From NCBI GenBank assembly GCA_033851955.1, contig JAWSVK010000003.1, positions 434,001 through 498,000 on the forward strand: a stretch of 64,000 bases of DNA. The letters are read 5' to 3'. Position numbers and translations under genes: made by a program. Position 1 is the first letter of the stretch. Each line of letters opens with the position of its first letter. The notes under the pieces are model-generated. The model had not been told where the DNA came from. It saw only the letters and a list, made by a program, of their open reading frames with translations, and made no database searches. This DNA is from Profundibacter sp033851955. Lineage in GTDB: Bacteria > Pseudomonadota > Alphaproteobacteria > Rhodobacterales > Rhodobacteraceae. Positions 34,345-43,460 of the stretch are shown here, one piece after another.

Positions 34345-35943
34345 TTATTCCCGAACCTTCAAATCAAACGCCGCCGCCATCAACGCCCGTGTATACTCGG
34401 TCTCCGGCGCATCAAATATCTTATCGCCATCGCCCATCTCAACAACATCGCCTTGTTTCATTACCATCACCTGATGTGACATCGCCCGCACAACCCGCAA
34501 ATCATGTGAAATGAACAGATACGCCAGCCCGTATTTGCGCTGTAAATCCCGCAGTAAGTCTACGATCTGGACCTGCACCGTCATATCCAATGCCGAGGTC
34601 GGTTCGTCCAGCACCAACAGTTTGGGCCGTAGGATCATCGCCCGCGCAATGGCGATCCGTTGGCGTTGGCCGCCGGAAAATTCATGTGGGTAGCGATCCA
34701 TCATGGCGGGGTCCAAACCGACCTCGATCATGATCTCGGCCACCATTTGGCGCTCATCACGGCCAGGTTCCAACCCGTGCACACTCAGCCCCTCGGCGAT
34801 GATTTGTTCAATCGACATCCGTGGTGACAATGATCCGTATGGGTCTTGGAACACGATCTGCATATCGCGCCGCAGGGGGCGCATTTGGCGGGGTTTCCAG
34901 CCGTCAATCGCTTGGCCCTGAAACACAATCGACCCTTCAGAACGGAGCAAACGCATGATCGCCAATGCCATCGTGGTTTTGCCCGACCCGCTCTCTCCAA
35001 CGATGCCCAAAGTCTCGCCCTGACGCACTGAAATCGTCGCCGCATTCACAGCTTTGACGTGGCCAACCGTGCGGCGCAGCAGGCCTTGATAGATCGGAAA
35101 CCAAACCCGCAGGTCTTTGGTGTGCACAACCTCTTTGGCCGTGTCCGCCACCGGCTCGGGTTTGCCCACAGTTTCGGCGTTCAGCAGGGTCTTGGTGTAG
35201 TCGTGCTGCGGGTTGTCAAAAATATCAGCCGTGTTCCCCGCCTCGACGATCTCGCCGTTTTTCATCACATAAACACGGTCAGCGATTTTGCGCACGACGC
35301 CCAGATCATGGGTGATGAACAGCAAGCTCATCTGCTCGGAGCGTTTCAGATCGTTCAGCAGCTCCAATATCTGGGCTTGGATGGTCACGTCCAGCGCCGT
35401 GGTTGGTTCATCCGCGATCAGCAATTCCGGCTTGTTGGCCAGTGCCATCGCGATCATCACCCTTTGGCGTTGACCGCCCGACAATTGGTGCGGGTAAGAG
35501 CCGAGCCGAGATTCAGGATCATGGATGCCGACCTTACGCATCAGCTCCAAAATCCGCTCGACCGCGGGGGTGCCGTGTAGACCCTGATGCAACGACAGGC
35601 TCTCGGCCAGTTGTTTTTCAATGGTGTGCAGCGGGTTTAGCGAGGTCATCGGCTCTTGAAAAATAAAGCTGATGTCGTTGCCGCGCACGCGACGTAGTTC
35701 GGCCTCATCGGCACCGATCATCTCGGCCCCGTCATAGGTGATGCTGCCGGTTAGATCGGCACTGTCAGGCAGCAGGGACACCGTCGACAGCGCTGTTACA
35801 GATTTGCCAGACCCGCTCTCGCCAACAATCGCCACGGTCTCACCACGGCCAACCCGCAACGAGACCTGCTTGACCGCATGGGTGGCTTTGCCATCTTGGC
35901 GAAACGTCACCGACAGGTTTTGGATGTCCAGAATATCGCTCAT
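34345..35943 (-). CDS. yejF: Peptide ABC transporter, fused double ATP-binding protein (YejF type)
   Basis: 532 residues containing two complete ATPase domains in one chain. The first has Walker A GESGSGKSVT near residue 40, signature LSGGQRQRVM and Walker B LLIADEPTTAL. The second has GESGSGKTTM near residue 320, FSGGQRQRIA and LLVLDEPTSAL. A two-in-one ATPase is characteristic of YejF, which powers uptake of oligopeptides and microcin C-like compounds. It overlaps yejE by four bases and ends the operon. Confidence 0.93.
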   Translation of the reverse strand: MSDILDIQNLSVTFRQDGKATHAVKQVSLRVGRGETVAIVGESGSGKSVTALSTVSLLPDSADLTGSITYDGAEMIGADEAELRRVRGNDISFIFQEPMTSLNPLHTIEKQLAESLSLHQGLHGTPAVERILELMRKVGIHDPESRLGSYPHQLSGGQRQRVMIAMALANKPELLIADEPTTALDVTIQAQILELLNDLKRSEQMSLLFITHDLGVVRKIADRVYVMKNGEIVEAGNTADIFDNPQHDYTKTLLNAETVGKPEPVADTAKEVVHTKDLRVWFPIYQGLLRRTVGHVKAVNAATISVRQGETLGIVGESGSGKTTMALAIMRLLRSEGSIVFQGQAIDGWKPRQMRPLRRDMQIVFQDPYGSLSPRMSIEQIIAEGLSVHGLEPGRDERQMVAEIMIEVGLDPAMMDRYPHEFSGGQRQRIAIARAMILRPKLLVLDEPTSALDMTVQVQIVDLLRDLQRKYGLAYLFISHDLRVVRAMSHQVMVMKQGDVVEMGDGDKIFDAPETEYTRALMAAAFDLKVRE

Positions 35944-37046
35944 TCAAAGGTCTTTCTGGGGTCAAACGCATCGCGGATACCTTCGAAGATAAACACCAGC
36001 AACGACAGCAAAATGGAAAAAGTGAAAAACGCCGTGAAGGCCAACCAAGGCGCTTGCAGGTTTTGCTTGGCTTGGCGGGTCAACTCGCCCAATGACGGCA
36101 GGGATGACGGCAAGCCAAAGCCCAAGAAATCCAATGTCGCCAGCATCGCGATTGCGCCCGTGATGATGAAGGGCAGGATCGTCAGCGTCGCCACCATCGC
36201 GTTTGGCAACATGTGGCGGAACATGATTGTGCGGTCCGACACGCCCAATGCTTTGGCCGCGCGGACATATTCAAAATTGCGCGCCCGCAGGAACTCGGCT
36301 CGCACAACGCCGACCAAGGCGGGCCAGCCAAACAGCACGGTGATAAACACCATCAGCCAAAAACTTCGGCCCAGAATTGAGAACAAAATGATGATCACAT
36401 AGATCGACGGGGTCGAGCCCCAGATTTCCAACACCCGTTGAAACGCCAGATCAACCCAGCCGCCGAAATAACCTTGCACGGCCCCCGCGATGATGCCGAT
36501 AACAGAGGCGATTGCAGACACAATAAGGGTGAACATCACCGACAGGCGGAACCCATAAATGACCCGCGCCAACACGTCGCGTTTGGTGTCATCCGTGCCG
36601 AGCCAATTGTGGCGATCTGGGGCCGATGGGGCAGCGCCGGGGATGTCGACAATGGTGTTGAACGAATAAGGGATCAACGGCCACAGCATCCAGCCAGCCG
36701 CTACGGCCTCGCCCTCAACATCACCGTCCGCAGCATCCGCGATCACCCCTTCGGGGTCATCGAAACAGACCTCAAGCCCACCGCTTTTGATCAGGCATTT
36801 CACCTCGATATCGCGATAGACCGCTTCGGTTTTGAAATCGCCGCCAAATTCGACCTCTGGGTAGAAGTTGAAAACCGGCATGTAGTATTCGCCGCGATAA
36901 TTCACCACGATGGGTTTATCGTTGGCGATGAATTCGGCCAGCAGGGTCACGCAAAACAGCACCGTAAAAATGATCAGAGACCAAAAGGCGCGTCCATTGC
37001 GGCGGAAATTTCGCCAACGGCGCTGGTTCAGGGCATTCAACGCCAT
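35940..37046 (-). CDS. yejE: Peptide ABC transporter permease (YejE type)
   Basis: 368 residues. It has one N-terminal helix (FWSLIIFTVLFCVTLLAEFIAN), then a long periplasmic loop typical of YejE that contains NWLGTDDTKRDVLARVIYGFR. The inner-membrane permease core follows, with the EAA-like motif EYVRAAKALGVSDRTIMFRH. It shares the final base of the yejB stop region (start at 37046) and overlaps yejF by four bases, so the components are made together. Confidence 0.93.
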   Translation of the reverse strand: MALNALNQRRWRNFRRNGRAFWSLIIFTVLFCVTLLAEFIANDKPIVVNYRGEYYMPVFNFYPEVEFGGDFKTEAVYRDIEVKCLIKSGGLEVCFDDPEGVIADAADGDVEGEAVAAGWMLWPLIPYSFNTIVDIPGAAPSAPDRHNWLGTDDTKRDVLARVIYGFRLSVMFTLIVSAIASVIGIIAGAVQGYFGGWVDLAFQRVLEIWGSTPSIYVIIILFSILGRSFWLMVFITVLFGWPALVGVVRAEFLRARNFEYVRAAKALGVSDRTIMFRHMLPNAMVATLTILPFIITGAIAMLATLDFLGFGLPSSLPSLGELTRQAKQNLQAPWLAFTAFFTFSILLSLLVFIFEGIRDAFDPRKTFE

Positions 37047-38128
37047 CAGCTGTCCCTGCCTTCAAAATCAATGCGCGGATCGATGAAGACGTACATCATG
37101 TCCGACAGGATATTGACGATCAGCGCCAACAGCCCGAATGAATAGAGCGTGCCAAACATCACCGGATAGTCGCGCTCGACCACGGCCTCGAACCCTAAGC
37201 GTCCCAAGCCATCCAGCGAGAACAGCGTTTCGATGATGAGTGACCCGCCAAAGAACACGGCCACAAACAAAGCAGGGAAACTGGCGATCACGATCAGCAT
37301 CGCGTTGCGAAAAACATGGCCATATAACACTGCGTGCTCAGACAGGCCCTTGGCCTTGGCGGTGATGACGTATTGTTTTTTGATCTCGTCCAGGAACGAG
37401 TTTTTGGTCAGCAAAGTCAGGGTGGCAAAGGACGCGATGGTCGAGGCTAACACTGGCAGGGTAATGTGCCAGAGATAATCCAGCACCTTGCCGATCATCG
37501 TCAGGTCGTCGAAATTGTTCGACGTTAGGCCGCGCAGAGGGAAGAATTTCCAATAGGAACCGCCCGCAAACATCACCAGCAACATGATCGCGAACAAAAA
37601 GCCCGGGATCGCATAAGCGATAATGATCGCGCCCGAGGTCCATGTGTCAAAGCGGCTGCCATCCCTCACGGCCTTGCGGATGCCAAGCGGGATCGAGATC
37701 ATATAAGCGATCAGCGTGGACCAAAGCCCCAGCGTGATCGACACCGGCATCTTCTCGATCACCAGATCAATGACGCTGACACTGCGAAAATAGCTTTCGC
37801 CGAAATCAAAGCGCAGGTAGTCCCACATCATGTTCAGGAACCGTTCAAGCGGTGGCTTATCAAAACCAAATTGCTTTTCCAAATCGGCAATGAATTCCGG
37901 CGGCAAGCCGCGCCCACCCAGATACTGATCATCGCCACCAATACTGCCACTGCCAGCGTCGCCGCCGCCCGCGATGGTTTGAAACGCGTCGCCATCGCCT
38001 TCGAGATTGGCCAATATCTGTTCAATCGGCCCACCTGGGACAAACTGAATCAATGCGAAATTGACGATCATGATCCCGATCAACGTCGGAATAATCAGCA
38101 GCAATCGCCGAAAAATATATGCGCCCAT
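37046..38128 (-). CDS. yejB: Peptide ABC transporter permease (YejB type)
   Basis: 360 residues. The N-terminus IFRRLLLIIPTLIGIMIVNFALIQFVPGGP is the standard first helix of DppB/YejB permeases. A glycine- and aspartate-rich insert (GGGDAGSGSIGGDDQY) in the first periplasmic loop matches the YejB subfamily. The permease core contains QYVITAKAKGLSEHAVLYGH. It lies 18 bases downstream of yejA in the same direction. Confidence 0.93.
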   Translation of the reverse strand: MGAYIFRRLLLIIPTLIGIMIVNFALIQFVPGGPIEQILANLEGDGDAFQTIAGGGDAGSGSIGGDDQYLGGRGLPPEFIADLEKQFGFDKPPLERFLNMMWDYLRFDFGESYFRSVSVIDLVIEKMPVSITLGLWSTLIAYMISIPLGIRKAVRDGSRFDTWTSGAIIIAYAIPGFLFAIMLLVMFAGGSYWKFFPLRGLTSNNFDDLTMIGKVLDYLWHITLPVLASTIASFATLTLLTKNSFLDEIKKQYVITAKAKGLSEHAVLYGHVFRNAMLIVIASFPALFVAVFFGGSLIIETLFSLDGLGRLGFEAVVERDYPVMFGTLYSFGLLALIVNILSDMMYVFIDPRIDFEGRDS

Positions 38129-38146
38129 TTTACCTGTTGCCTGTTA

Positions 38147-40060
38147 TTATTGAAAGGCACCTGCGGCCTTTAGGGCCGCGGCTTTTTCAGGGTTATACCA
38201 CCAAATGGACAGCTCCCCCAAGTCGGTTTTTGGCGGCGTGTCGGTATAGGGGCGCTCGTAGATGTCGTAATAGGCGATATTGTGGAATTTATTGTACCAA
38301 TTGGGCACCCAGATGTGCATGCTGCGCAGCACACGGTCCAGCGTCTTGACGGCAACGTCCAGTTCTTCGCGGGTTTTGGCACCCTCGATGATGGTGAGCA
38401 GCGCATCAACGGCCGGGTTACTGACGCCTGAGATGTTGGACGAGCCAAGTACGTTGGCGGTTTGCGAGCTGAAAATACTGCGCAACTCGATCCCTGGTGT
38501 TTCGGACATCGCATAGCGCCGCGTTGTTATGTCAAAATCGAAGTTCTTTTCACGGTCTTTGGCTTGGGCGGCGTCGACGAAATTATGCACCGCATCCACG
38601 CCCAGACGTTTCAAGTTTTCAACATAGGGGTTGATGATCCGGTCTGACGAGGGGCTGTCATTCAGAATTTCGATCCGCAGCTTTTGCCCCGCCGCGTTAT
38701 AGCGCATGCCGTCATCGCCAACTTCCCATCCGGCCTGATCCAACAGTTTGCCAGCACGGCGCAGGGCCTTGCGGTCACTGGATTTGTCGGGGTTTGAAAT
38801 GGCGGGGGTGAATGCAGGTTCAGAGAACACCGTTTCTGGCAGATCAGCGCGCAAAGGTTCCAAGAGGGCCAGCTCGGCAGCGCTTGGCATGCCTTCTGCC
38901 TGCATCTCGGAGTTTTCCCAAAAGCTGTCGGTGCGCTCATAAAGCCCGTAGAACAGGCTTTTGTTCGACCATTCGAAATTGAACGCCATAGAGATGGCTT
39001 CGCGCACGCGCACGTCTTTCAGGTGGTCGCGTCGCAGGTTGATAAAGAACCCTTGGGTACTCGCAGGGTTACCATCTGGCAGCTGTTCTTGTTTTACCCA
39101 GCCCTTGTCGAGAGCTGGGAAATCATAGGCCGTGGCCCAGAGTTTGGATAGGAACTCCTCGCGATAGCCATATGCGCCACCCTTAAAAGCCTCAAAGGCG
39201 GCGGTGTAATCGGCGAAATATTCGATCTTGATCACGTCGAAATTGTTCTGGCCAACGTTCACGGGCAAATCGCGCGCCCAGTAGTCGTCGCGGCGCTGGT
39301 AGGACACGGAGCGGCCGGGATCGGCTTTGAGCAGTTTATAGGCGCCGGACCCCAGTGGCGGCTCCAACGTGGATTCGGCGAAATCGCGGTCCGCGTAATA
39401 GGCTTTGGAGAAGATCGGGATGCCCGCCGCCAACATCGGCAATTCGCGTTTTTCACTTTCGGCAGAGAAGGTGAACTTTACCGTCAACTCATCCAGCGCT
39501 TCAACGGTTTCGATGTCCTTGAACAAGGCTTTGTAAGTAGGTGCGCCTTTGTCGCGCATGATTTGCAGCGAAAAGGCCACGTCTTCGGCCCGCAATGGGC
39601 TGCCGTCGGAAAACTGTGCTTCGGGGCGCATGTGAAAGATCACCCATGAGCGATCCGAGGGATATTCGATCGTGTGGGCAACCAGTCCATAGAGCGCGTC
39701 TGGCTCGTCCAGATTGCCGGTCATCAGCGAGTCAAAGAACACCGAAGACAGGGTGGCTGCGTTGCCTTTGAGAATAAACGGGGTCAGGCTGTCATAGGTG
39801 CCAAAACCCCATGTGGAGAATTCACCGCCTTTGGGCGCGTCGGCATTCACATAGTCGAAATGGGTAAAATCAGCATCGTATTTCAACGCACCAAAGGTGG
39901 AGATACCGTGGGATTTGATGATCACCTGTTCGGCACGAACCGCCGTGACCATCAGAACTGCCAATGCGAGTGCCATCATAACGGTTAAAAATGTGCGGCA
40001 CCTCGCGGCCCAGTTTTGCTGCAGAGTTTTCGCAATAGCCCGTTGTTGGCGTATCGACAT
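38147..40060 (-). CDS. yejA: Peptide ABC transporter substrate-binding protein (YejA type)
   Basis: 637 residues from ATG 40060, preceded by GGGAGA. The frame stays open to 40189, but the sequence beyond has no ribosome site and is unlike a signal peptide. The signal peptide has a basic start (MSIRQQRAIAK), the core FLTVMMALALAVLMVTAV and a probable cut after RA. The mature part is a family 5 solute-binding protein with YDSLTPFILKG and the DRSWVIFHMRPEAQFSDGSPLRAEDVAFS segment. It collects peptides in the periplasm for YejBEF and heads the yejABEF operon. Confidence 0.93.
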   Translation of the reverse strand: MSIRQQRAIAKTLQQNWAARCRTFLTVMMALALAVLMVTAVRAEQVIIKSHGISTFGALKYDADFTHFDYVNADAPKGGEFSTWGFGTYDSLTPFILKGNAATLSSVFFDSLMTGNLDEPDALYGLVAHTIEYPSDRSWVIFHMRPEAQFSDGSPLRAEDVAFSLQIMRDKGAPTYKALFKDIETVEALDELTVKFTFSAESEKRELPMLAAGIPIFSKAYYADRDFAESTLEPPLGSGAYKLLKADPGRSVSYQRRDDYWARDLPVNVGQNNFDVIKIEYFADYTAAFEAFKGGAYGYREEFLSKLWATAYDFPALDKGWVKQEQLPDGNPASTQGFFINLRRDHLKDVRVREAISMAFNFEWSNKSLFYGLYERTDSFWENSEMQAEGMPSAAELALLEPLRADLPETVFSEPAFTPAISNPDKSSDRKALRRAGKLLDQAGWEVGDDGMRYNAAGQKLRIEILNDSPSSDRIINPYVENLKRLGVDAVHNFVDAAQAKDREKNFDFDITTRRYAMSETPGIELRSIFSSQTANVLGSSNISGVSNPAVDALLTIIEGAKTREELDVAVKTLDRVLRSMHIWVPNWYNKFHNIAYYDIYERPYTDTPPKTDLGELSIWWYNPEKAAALKAAGAFQ

Positions 40061-40187
40061 ACTATCGTGTCTCCCGATCATGTGTTGGTCACTATTCGTC
40101 TGGATACAGCTAAGTATGCCAGACGCCAACAAGCAAGAGCCGATTAAGCGAGCTAACGCCAAATTGACCGCACAAACAGTCAGGCAC

Positions 40188-40217
40188 AAAAAACCCGCCC
40201 GAAAAAATCGGACGGGT
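40188..40217 (-). terminator. Intrinsic terminator of the cytochrome c552 gene
   Basis: On the minus strand a ten-pair stem (40217-40208 with 40202-40193; one wobble pair) with a five-base loop is followed by six T residues at 40193-40188. It begins 21 bases after the stop of the cytochrome gene: a textbook Rho-independent terminator. Confidence 0.9.
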
Positions 40218-40237
40218 CAAATTCTGTGTCAGCCGGA

Positions 40238-40789
40238 TCAGCCGCCGATTGTGGCCAGATAGGCGATCAGGTTGGCGCGCTGTGCTGGTTTCTTGAAACC
40301 GGCAAAGCTCATCTTGGTGCCAGGCACCATGGCTTTTGGTTTGATCAGGAACTCGTTCATGCGCTCTGGTGTCCAAGCGCCGCCCAGTTCTGCCATTGCG
40401 CCGGAATAGCCGAAACCATCCACTGCGGCGACGTCGCGGCCAACAATGCCAAACAAGGAGGGGCCAGTCGCTGTGGCACCGTCTTCAAGTTTGTGACAGG
40501 CCTTGCATTTCTTGAACAGTTTTTCACCCGCGGCAACATCAGCTGATGCATAGAGCTCTTCAAAGGATGGGCCTTCTTCAACCGCCGCTTCTTCGGTGTG
40601 ACCATCGGCAGCATCTGCACCATGCTCGCCACCAGCCATAGCTGTTTCGCCGTGGCCGCCGCTGCCTGTGGAATACAGCTCGTCCGCCGCCCAGCTGCCC
40701 AAAAGGAAAATCAACAGCGCACTGCCGACGCCGCCTACGATCTTTGTCATTGTCATTGTGTCGAACATGTCGCTATCCATCCCGTTCAA
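40238..40789 (-). CDS. cycM: Membrane-anchored cytochrome c552 (CycM type)
   Basis: 183 residues. An N-terminal helix (about residues 17-34, IVGGVGSALLIFLLGSWA) acts as an uncleaved anchor. An acidic, histidine-containing linker follows, then a class I cytochrome c domain with the haem site C95-KA-C98-H99, TGPSLFGIVGRDVA, and the Met ligand near MVPGTKMSFAG. Such anchored cytochromes shuttle electrons from the bc1 complex to terminal oxidases, including cbb3. The gene is alone on its strand, with its own terminator. A second possible start lies three codons in. Confidence 0.92.
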   Translation of the reverse strand: MNGMDSDMFDTMTMTKIVGGVGSALLIFLLGSWAADELYSTGSGGHGETAMAGGEHGADAADGHTEEAAVEEGPSFEELYASADVAAGEKLFKKCKACHKLEDGATATGPSLFGIVGRDVAAVDGFGYSGAMAELGGAWTPERMNEFLIKPKAMVPGTKMSFAGFKKPAQRANLIAYLATIGG

Positions 40790-40887
40790 AAGTTTGGGGT
40801 TATCTATCCGCTTCCCCTACCATATCGCAAGGTGTAGTTATCGCGACAACACTTCTTTTTCCCATTTTTTGACCAGAGGGGCTCAGT

Positions 40888-41721
40888 ATGACTGCAAAAA
40901 TCGCTTTTCAAGGTGAGTTAGGTGCCTATTCGCATCAGGCTTGCGTCGAAGCACGCCCCGGTTTTGAAGTTGTCCCCTGCCGCACATTTGAGGACGTGAT
41001 CGACACTGTGCGCACGGGCAAGGCCGATTTGGCAATGCTACCGGTTGAAAATTCGACCTATGGGCGGGTGGCCGATATTCACCATCTGCTGCCGGCTTCT
41101 GGTTTACATGTCATCGACGAGGCCTTCGTGCGGGTGCGGATCAACTTGCTGGCTCCCAAAGGCACAAAGCTGAACCAAGTGAAAAGCGCCATGAGCCATG
41201 TGATGCTATTGGGGCAATGCCGCGAGTTTCTGGGCGAGCATGACATCCACCGTGTTGTTGGTGCAGATACGGCAGGCTCTGCTCAACATATTGCTGAAGT
41301 GAACGACCCCGCGCAGGCCGCATTGGCGTCCGAGCTGGCCGGTGATATCTATGGGTTGGATATTTTGGCCCGCCACATCGAAGACAATGACAAAAACACC
41401 ACGCGGTTTTTAGTGATGTCGCGCGACATTGATCTAAACAGGCGCGGCAAAGGTCCGATGGTTACATCGTTCGTGTTTCGGGTGCGCAATATTCCAGCCG
41501 CGCTGTACAAAGCGATGGGCGGGTTTGCCACCAATGGCGTCAATATGACAAAGTTGGAGAGCTATATGCTGGAAGGCTCATTCACCGCGACGCAATTTTA
41601 CGCCGAGATTGAAGGCCATCCAGACGACAGGAACGTTCAGCTGGCGATGGAAGAGCTGGACTATTTCACCGACAAGATCACATTGCTAGGGGTTTTTCCG
41701 GCGGATCAGGCCCACCGCTAG
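40888..41721 (+). CDS. pheA: Prephenate dehydratase
   Basis: 277 residues. Converts prephenate to phenylpyruvate, the committing step to phenylalanine. The catalytic domain begins IAFQGELGAYSHQA and holds LPVENSTYGRV and the key NTTRFLVMSRD near residue 170. A C-terminal ACT domain follows (TSFVFRVRNIPAALYKAMGGFATNGVNMTKLESYM), which binds phenylalanine for feedback control. There is no chorismate mutase part, so it is monofunctional. A hairpin at 41751-41775 follows. Confidence 0.95.
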   Translation: MTAKIAFQGELGAYSHQACVEARPGFEVVPCRTFEDVIDTVRTGKADLAMLPVENSTYGRVADIHHLLPASGLHVIDEAFVRVRINLLAPKGTKLNQVKSAMSHVMLLGQCREFLGEHDIHRVVGADTAGSAQHIAEVNDPAQAALASELAGDIYGLDILARHIEDNDKNTTRFLVMSRDIDLNRRGKGPMVTSFVFRVRNIPAALYKAMGGFATNGVNMTKLESYMLEGSFTATQFYAEIEGHPDDRNVQLAMEELDYFTDKITLLGVFPADQAHR

Positions 41722-41750
41722 GCCCACATAACAACTGCTTTTTGTAGGGT

Positions 41751-41775
41751 CACCGATCAAACATATTGATCGGTG
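41751..41775. terminator. Hairpin between convergent pheA and SRPBCC genes
   Basis: CACCGATCAA (41751-41760) and TTGATCGGTG (41766-41775) form a perfect ten-pair stem with a five-base loop, ending one base before the stop codon of the minus-strand gene. It could stop both transcripts, although neither side has a strong T-run. Confidence 0.6.
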
Positions 41776-41776
41776 C

Positions 41777-42250
41777 TTAAGCCAGTCGTCCTTCTTTGTA
41801 GCGGTCCTCAATGTCAGCGGCAAAGTCTGCGACCTTAAAGTTGAACCGCCGTGACAGCTTGGTTTTGGCCAGCCGCAAAGATTGGACCATCAGGCGCGCT
41901 GACAGGGATTTGGGTCTGACCTCAAGATCAATCGCCATGCGCGTACGGTTCTTTGAAAGCGCGACCAAGTCCACGGAAACTTCGCCTTCTAGGCCGCCGG
42001 ATAAGGATTGCACCAACATGTGGTTGGGGGCTTCAAGTTTTGTCAGTTCAACCAGCATATCGCGTTTTTTACCACGGAAGGTGAAGCCGACATCCCAGGC
42101 AATAAGGGTATCGGCGCGTGTTTTACGATCCACCCGTTGAACCCTTGCGCCACGGCGCAACGCAGAACGCTCGATGGTGCTGAAATTTGACACGGCGCGA
42201 AACACCGCATCAATTGGGGCTTCGATGTCTTCTTTACTGGTGAATTTCAT
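41777..42250 (-). CDS. SRPBCC family protein
   Basis: 157 residues from ATG 42250 (MKFTSKEDI); the open frame reaches 42343 but the extra part overlaps the upstream region without a ribosome site. The START/Bet v1-like fold is suggested by MKFTSKEDIEAPIDAVFRAVSNF at the start, where a strand and two helices are expected, and by the long C-terminal helix region (RLMVQSLRLAKTKLSRRF). Proteins of this class bind hydrophobic ligands; no catalytic motif is visible and the ligand is unknown. Same strand as nudC, 40 bases downstream of it. Confidence 0.75.
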   Translation of the reverse strand: MKFTSKEDIEAPIDAVFRAVSNFSTIERSALRRGARVQRVDRKTRADTLIAWDVGFTFRGKKRDMLVELTKLEAPNHMLVQSLSGGLEGEVSVDLVALSKNRTRMAIDLEVRPKSLSARLMVQSLRLAKTKLSRRFNFKVADFAADIEDRYKEGRLA

Positions 42251-42290
42251 TCTGGCTGCCTGATTGTTTTGGTTGCTTGCAGTGTTGCCC

Positions 42291-43250
42291 TCATTCCAGA
42301 CTATCCGCAAGCCAATGCCGCATAATAAAATGTGCAATTGCACCTATTCGTGCGGGCTTTATCACAGGGTGTGTGCCCGCAAACATGTCCAACATCTCTT
42401 CTCGGGTGACCCAGAGCGCGTGCTCTATCTCGACGGGGTCAATGGTGATGTCAGTGTTCAGAGCCTCGCCGCGACAGCCAAACATCAGACTTGAAGGGTA
42501 CGGCCAAGGCTGGCTGGACAGGTATTCGACCTCGCCTACGCGTATCCCTGCCTCTTCAAACACCTCACGCCGCACGGCCGCCTCGATGGTTTCGCCGGGT
42601 TCAACAAAGCCTGCGAGCAAGGAATACATGCCTTCGGGCCAATGCGGGCTGCGCCCCATCAAAACAGAATTTCCGTGCGTGATAAGCATGATCACAACAG
42701 GATCAGTCCGCGGAAAATGCTTGCGATCACAAGATGGGCAATCACGTTGCCATCCCGCCATTGTCATCGTGCTCTCTTGGCCGCAAGCGGAACAAAACCG
42801 GTGAGTGCGGTGCCAATCCATAAGCGATTTCGCTGTGGCGATCAGTTCGGCGTCTCGCGCGCTAAGTTGGGCCATCACGCTGCGCAATTCACAAAACACT
42901 TGCCCTTGTGGTAAATCAGGGTGTTGTTGGGTGCTTGGGTCAAAAAATTGCACCATCTCTTCGGCGTCCAATTCTTTGGGCTTCCAGCCAGATACATCCA
43001 GTGCAAAGACCGGCGCGTCCTTGTCCATCCCCATGAAAATGGCGCCCCGCGCGCCGTGGTCCAAGACGCTGTGACCAACCGGCAGCCTGATTGCAATACC
43101 ATCTTCAATCAAAGGCTTCCCACGCCAGATCGGCAAGACACGCGTATCATCGCGGGCCCAAAGCACTGCGATCACGCTTTCATCCATGCGCATATGCGCA
43201 GCCCGATCCAGGCCAGAGCCGCCAAATGTCACTGATTCAGAATTTCGCAT
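42291..43250 (-). CDS. nudC: NAD(+) diphosphatase (NADH pyrophosphatase), Nudix family
   Basis: 319 residues from ATG 43250, which has a GGGGAACG ribosome site; the frame is open to 43304. A zinc ribbon with four cysteines (CSACG, CPSC) lies in the middle. The Nudix box (GFVEPGETIEAAVRREVFEEAGI) follows directly. The SQPWPYPSSLM motif after the box is specific to NudC. The enzyme hydrolyses NADH and removes NAD caps from RNA 5' ends. Complete. Confidence 0.94.
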   Translation of the reverse strand: MRNSESVTFGGSGLDRAAHMRMDESVIAVLWARDDTRVLPIWRGKPLIEDGIAIRLPVGHSVLDHGARGAIFMGMDKDAPVFALDVSGWKPKELDAEEMVQFFDPSTQQHPDLPQGQVFCELRSVMAQLSARDAELIATAKSLMDWHRTHRFCSACGQESTMTMAGWQRDCPSCDRKHFPRTDPVVIMLITHGNSVLMGRSPHWPEGMYSLLAGFVEPGETIEAAVRREVFEEAGIRVGEVEYLSSQPWPYPSSLMFGCRGEALNTDITIDPVEIEHALWVTREEMLDMFAGTHPVIKPARIGAIAHFIMRHWLADSLE

Positions 43251-43460
43251 CGTTCCCCCATTTTCCACATGTTTGGCACGGTCCTGGGGACAATGGCAAT
43301 TCATAGACGTGATTGTTCAGGTTTATACAACCTTAAGGGGATGATTTTCTCTTTTATCCCCCTAAAGAAGAGTGGCGGTATTCCGCCGCCCGTTCTATCA
43401 TTAACCATAAGCCATGCTACGTTTCTCCTCTAACCCACATTTGGAATCGAGGAGGCCGCC

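Noticed and set aside
36438..37145. Plus-strand open frame of 235 codons opposite yejE
   Set aside because: Antisense to a complete permease gene; histidine- and arginine-rich translation with no family pattern.
41751..41775. FNR box (ATCAA...TTGAT) between pheA and the SRPBCC gene
   Set aside because: The half-sites are in the inverted order (ATCAA before TTGAT) and lie between two gene ends, so this is a terminator-like hairpin and not an operator.
19942..43408. CtrA binding sites (TTAACCAT-type half-sites upstream of the carboxypeptidase and cpdB)
   Set aside because: Only single half-sites are present; mentioned in the gene entries but too weak to list as regulatory features.
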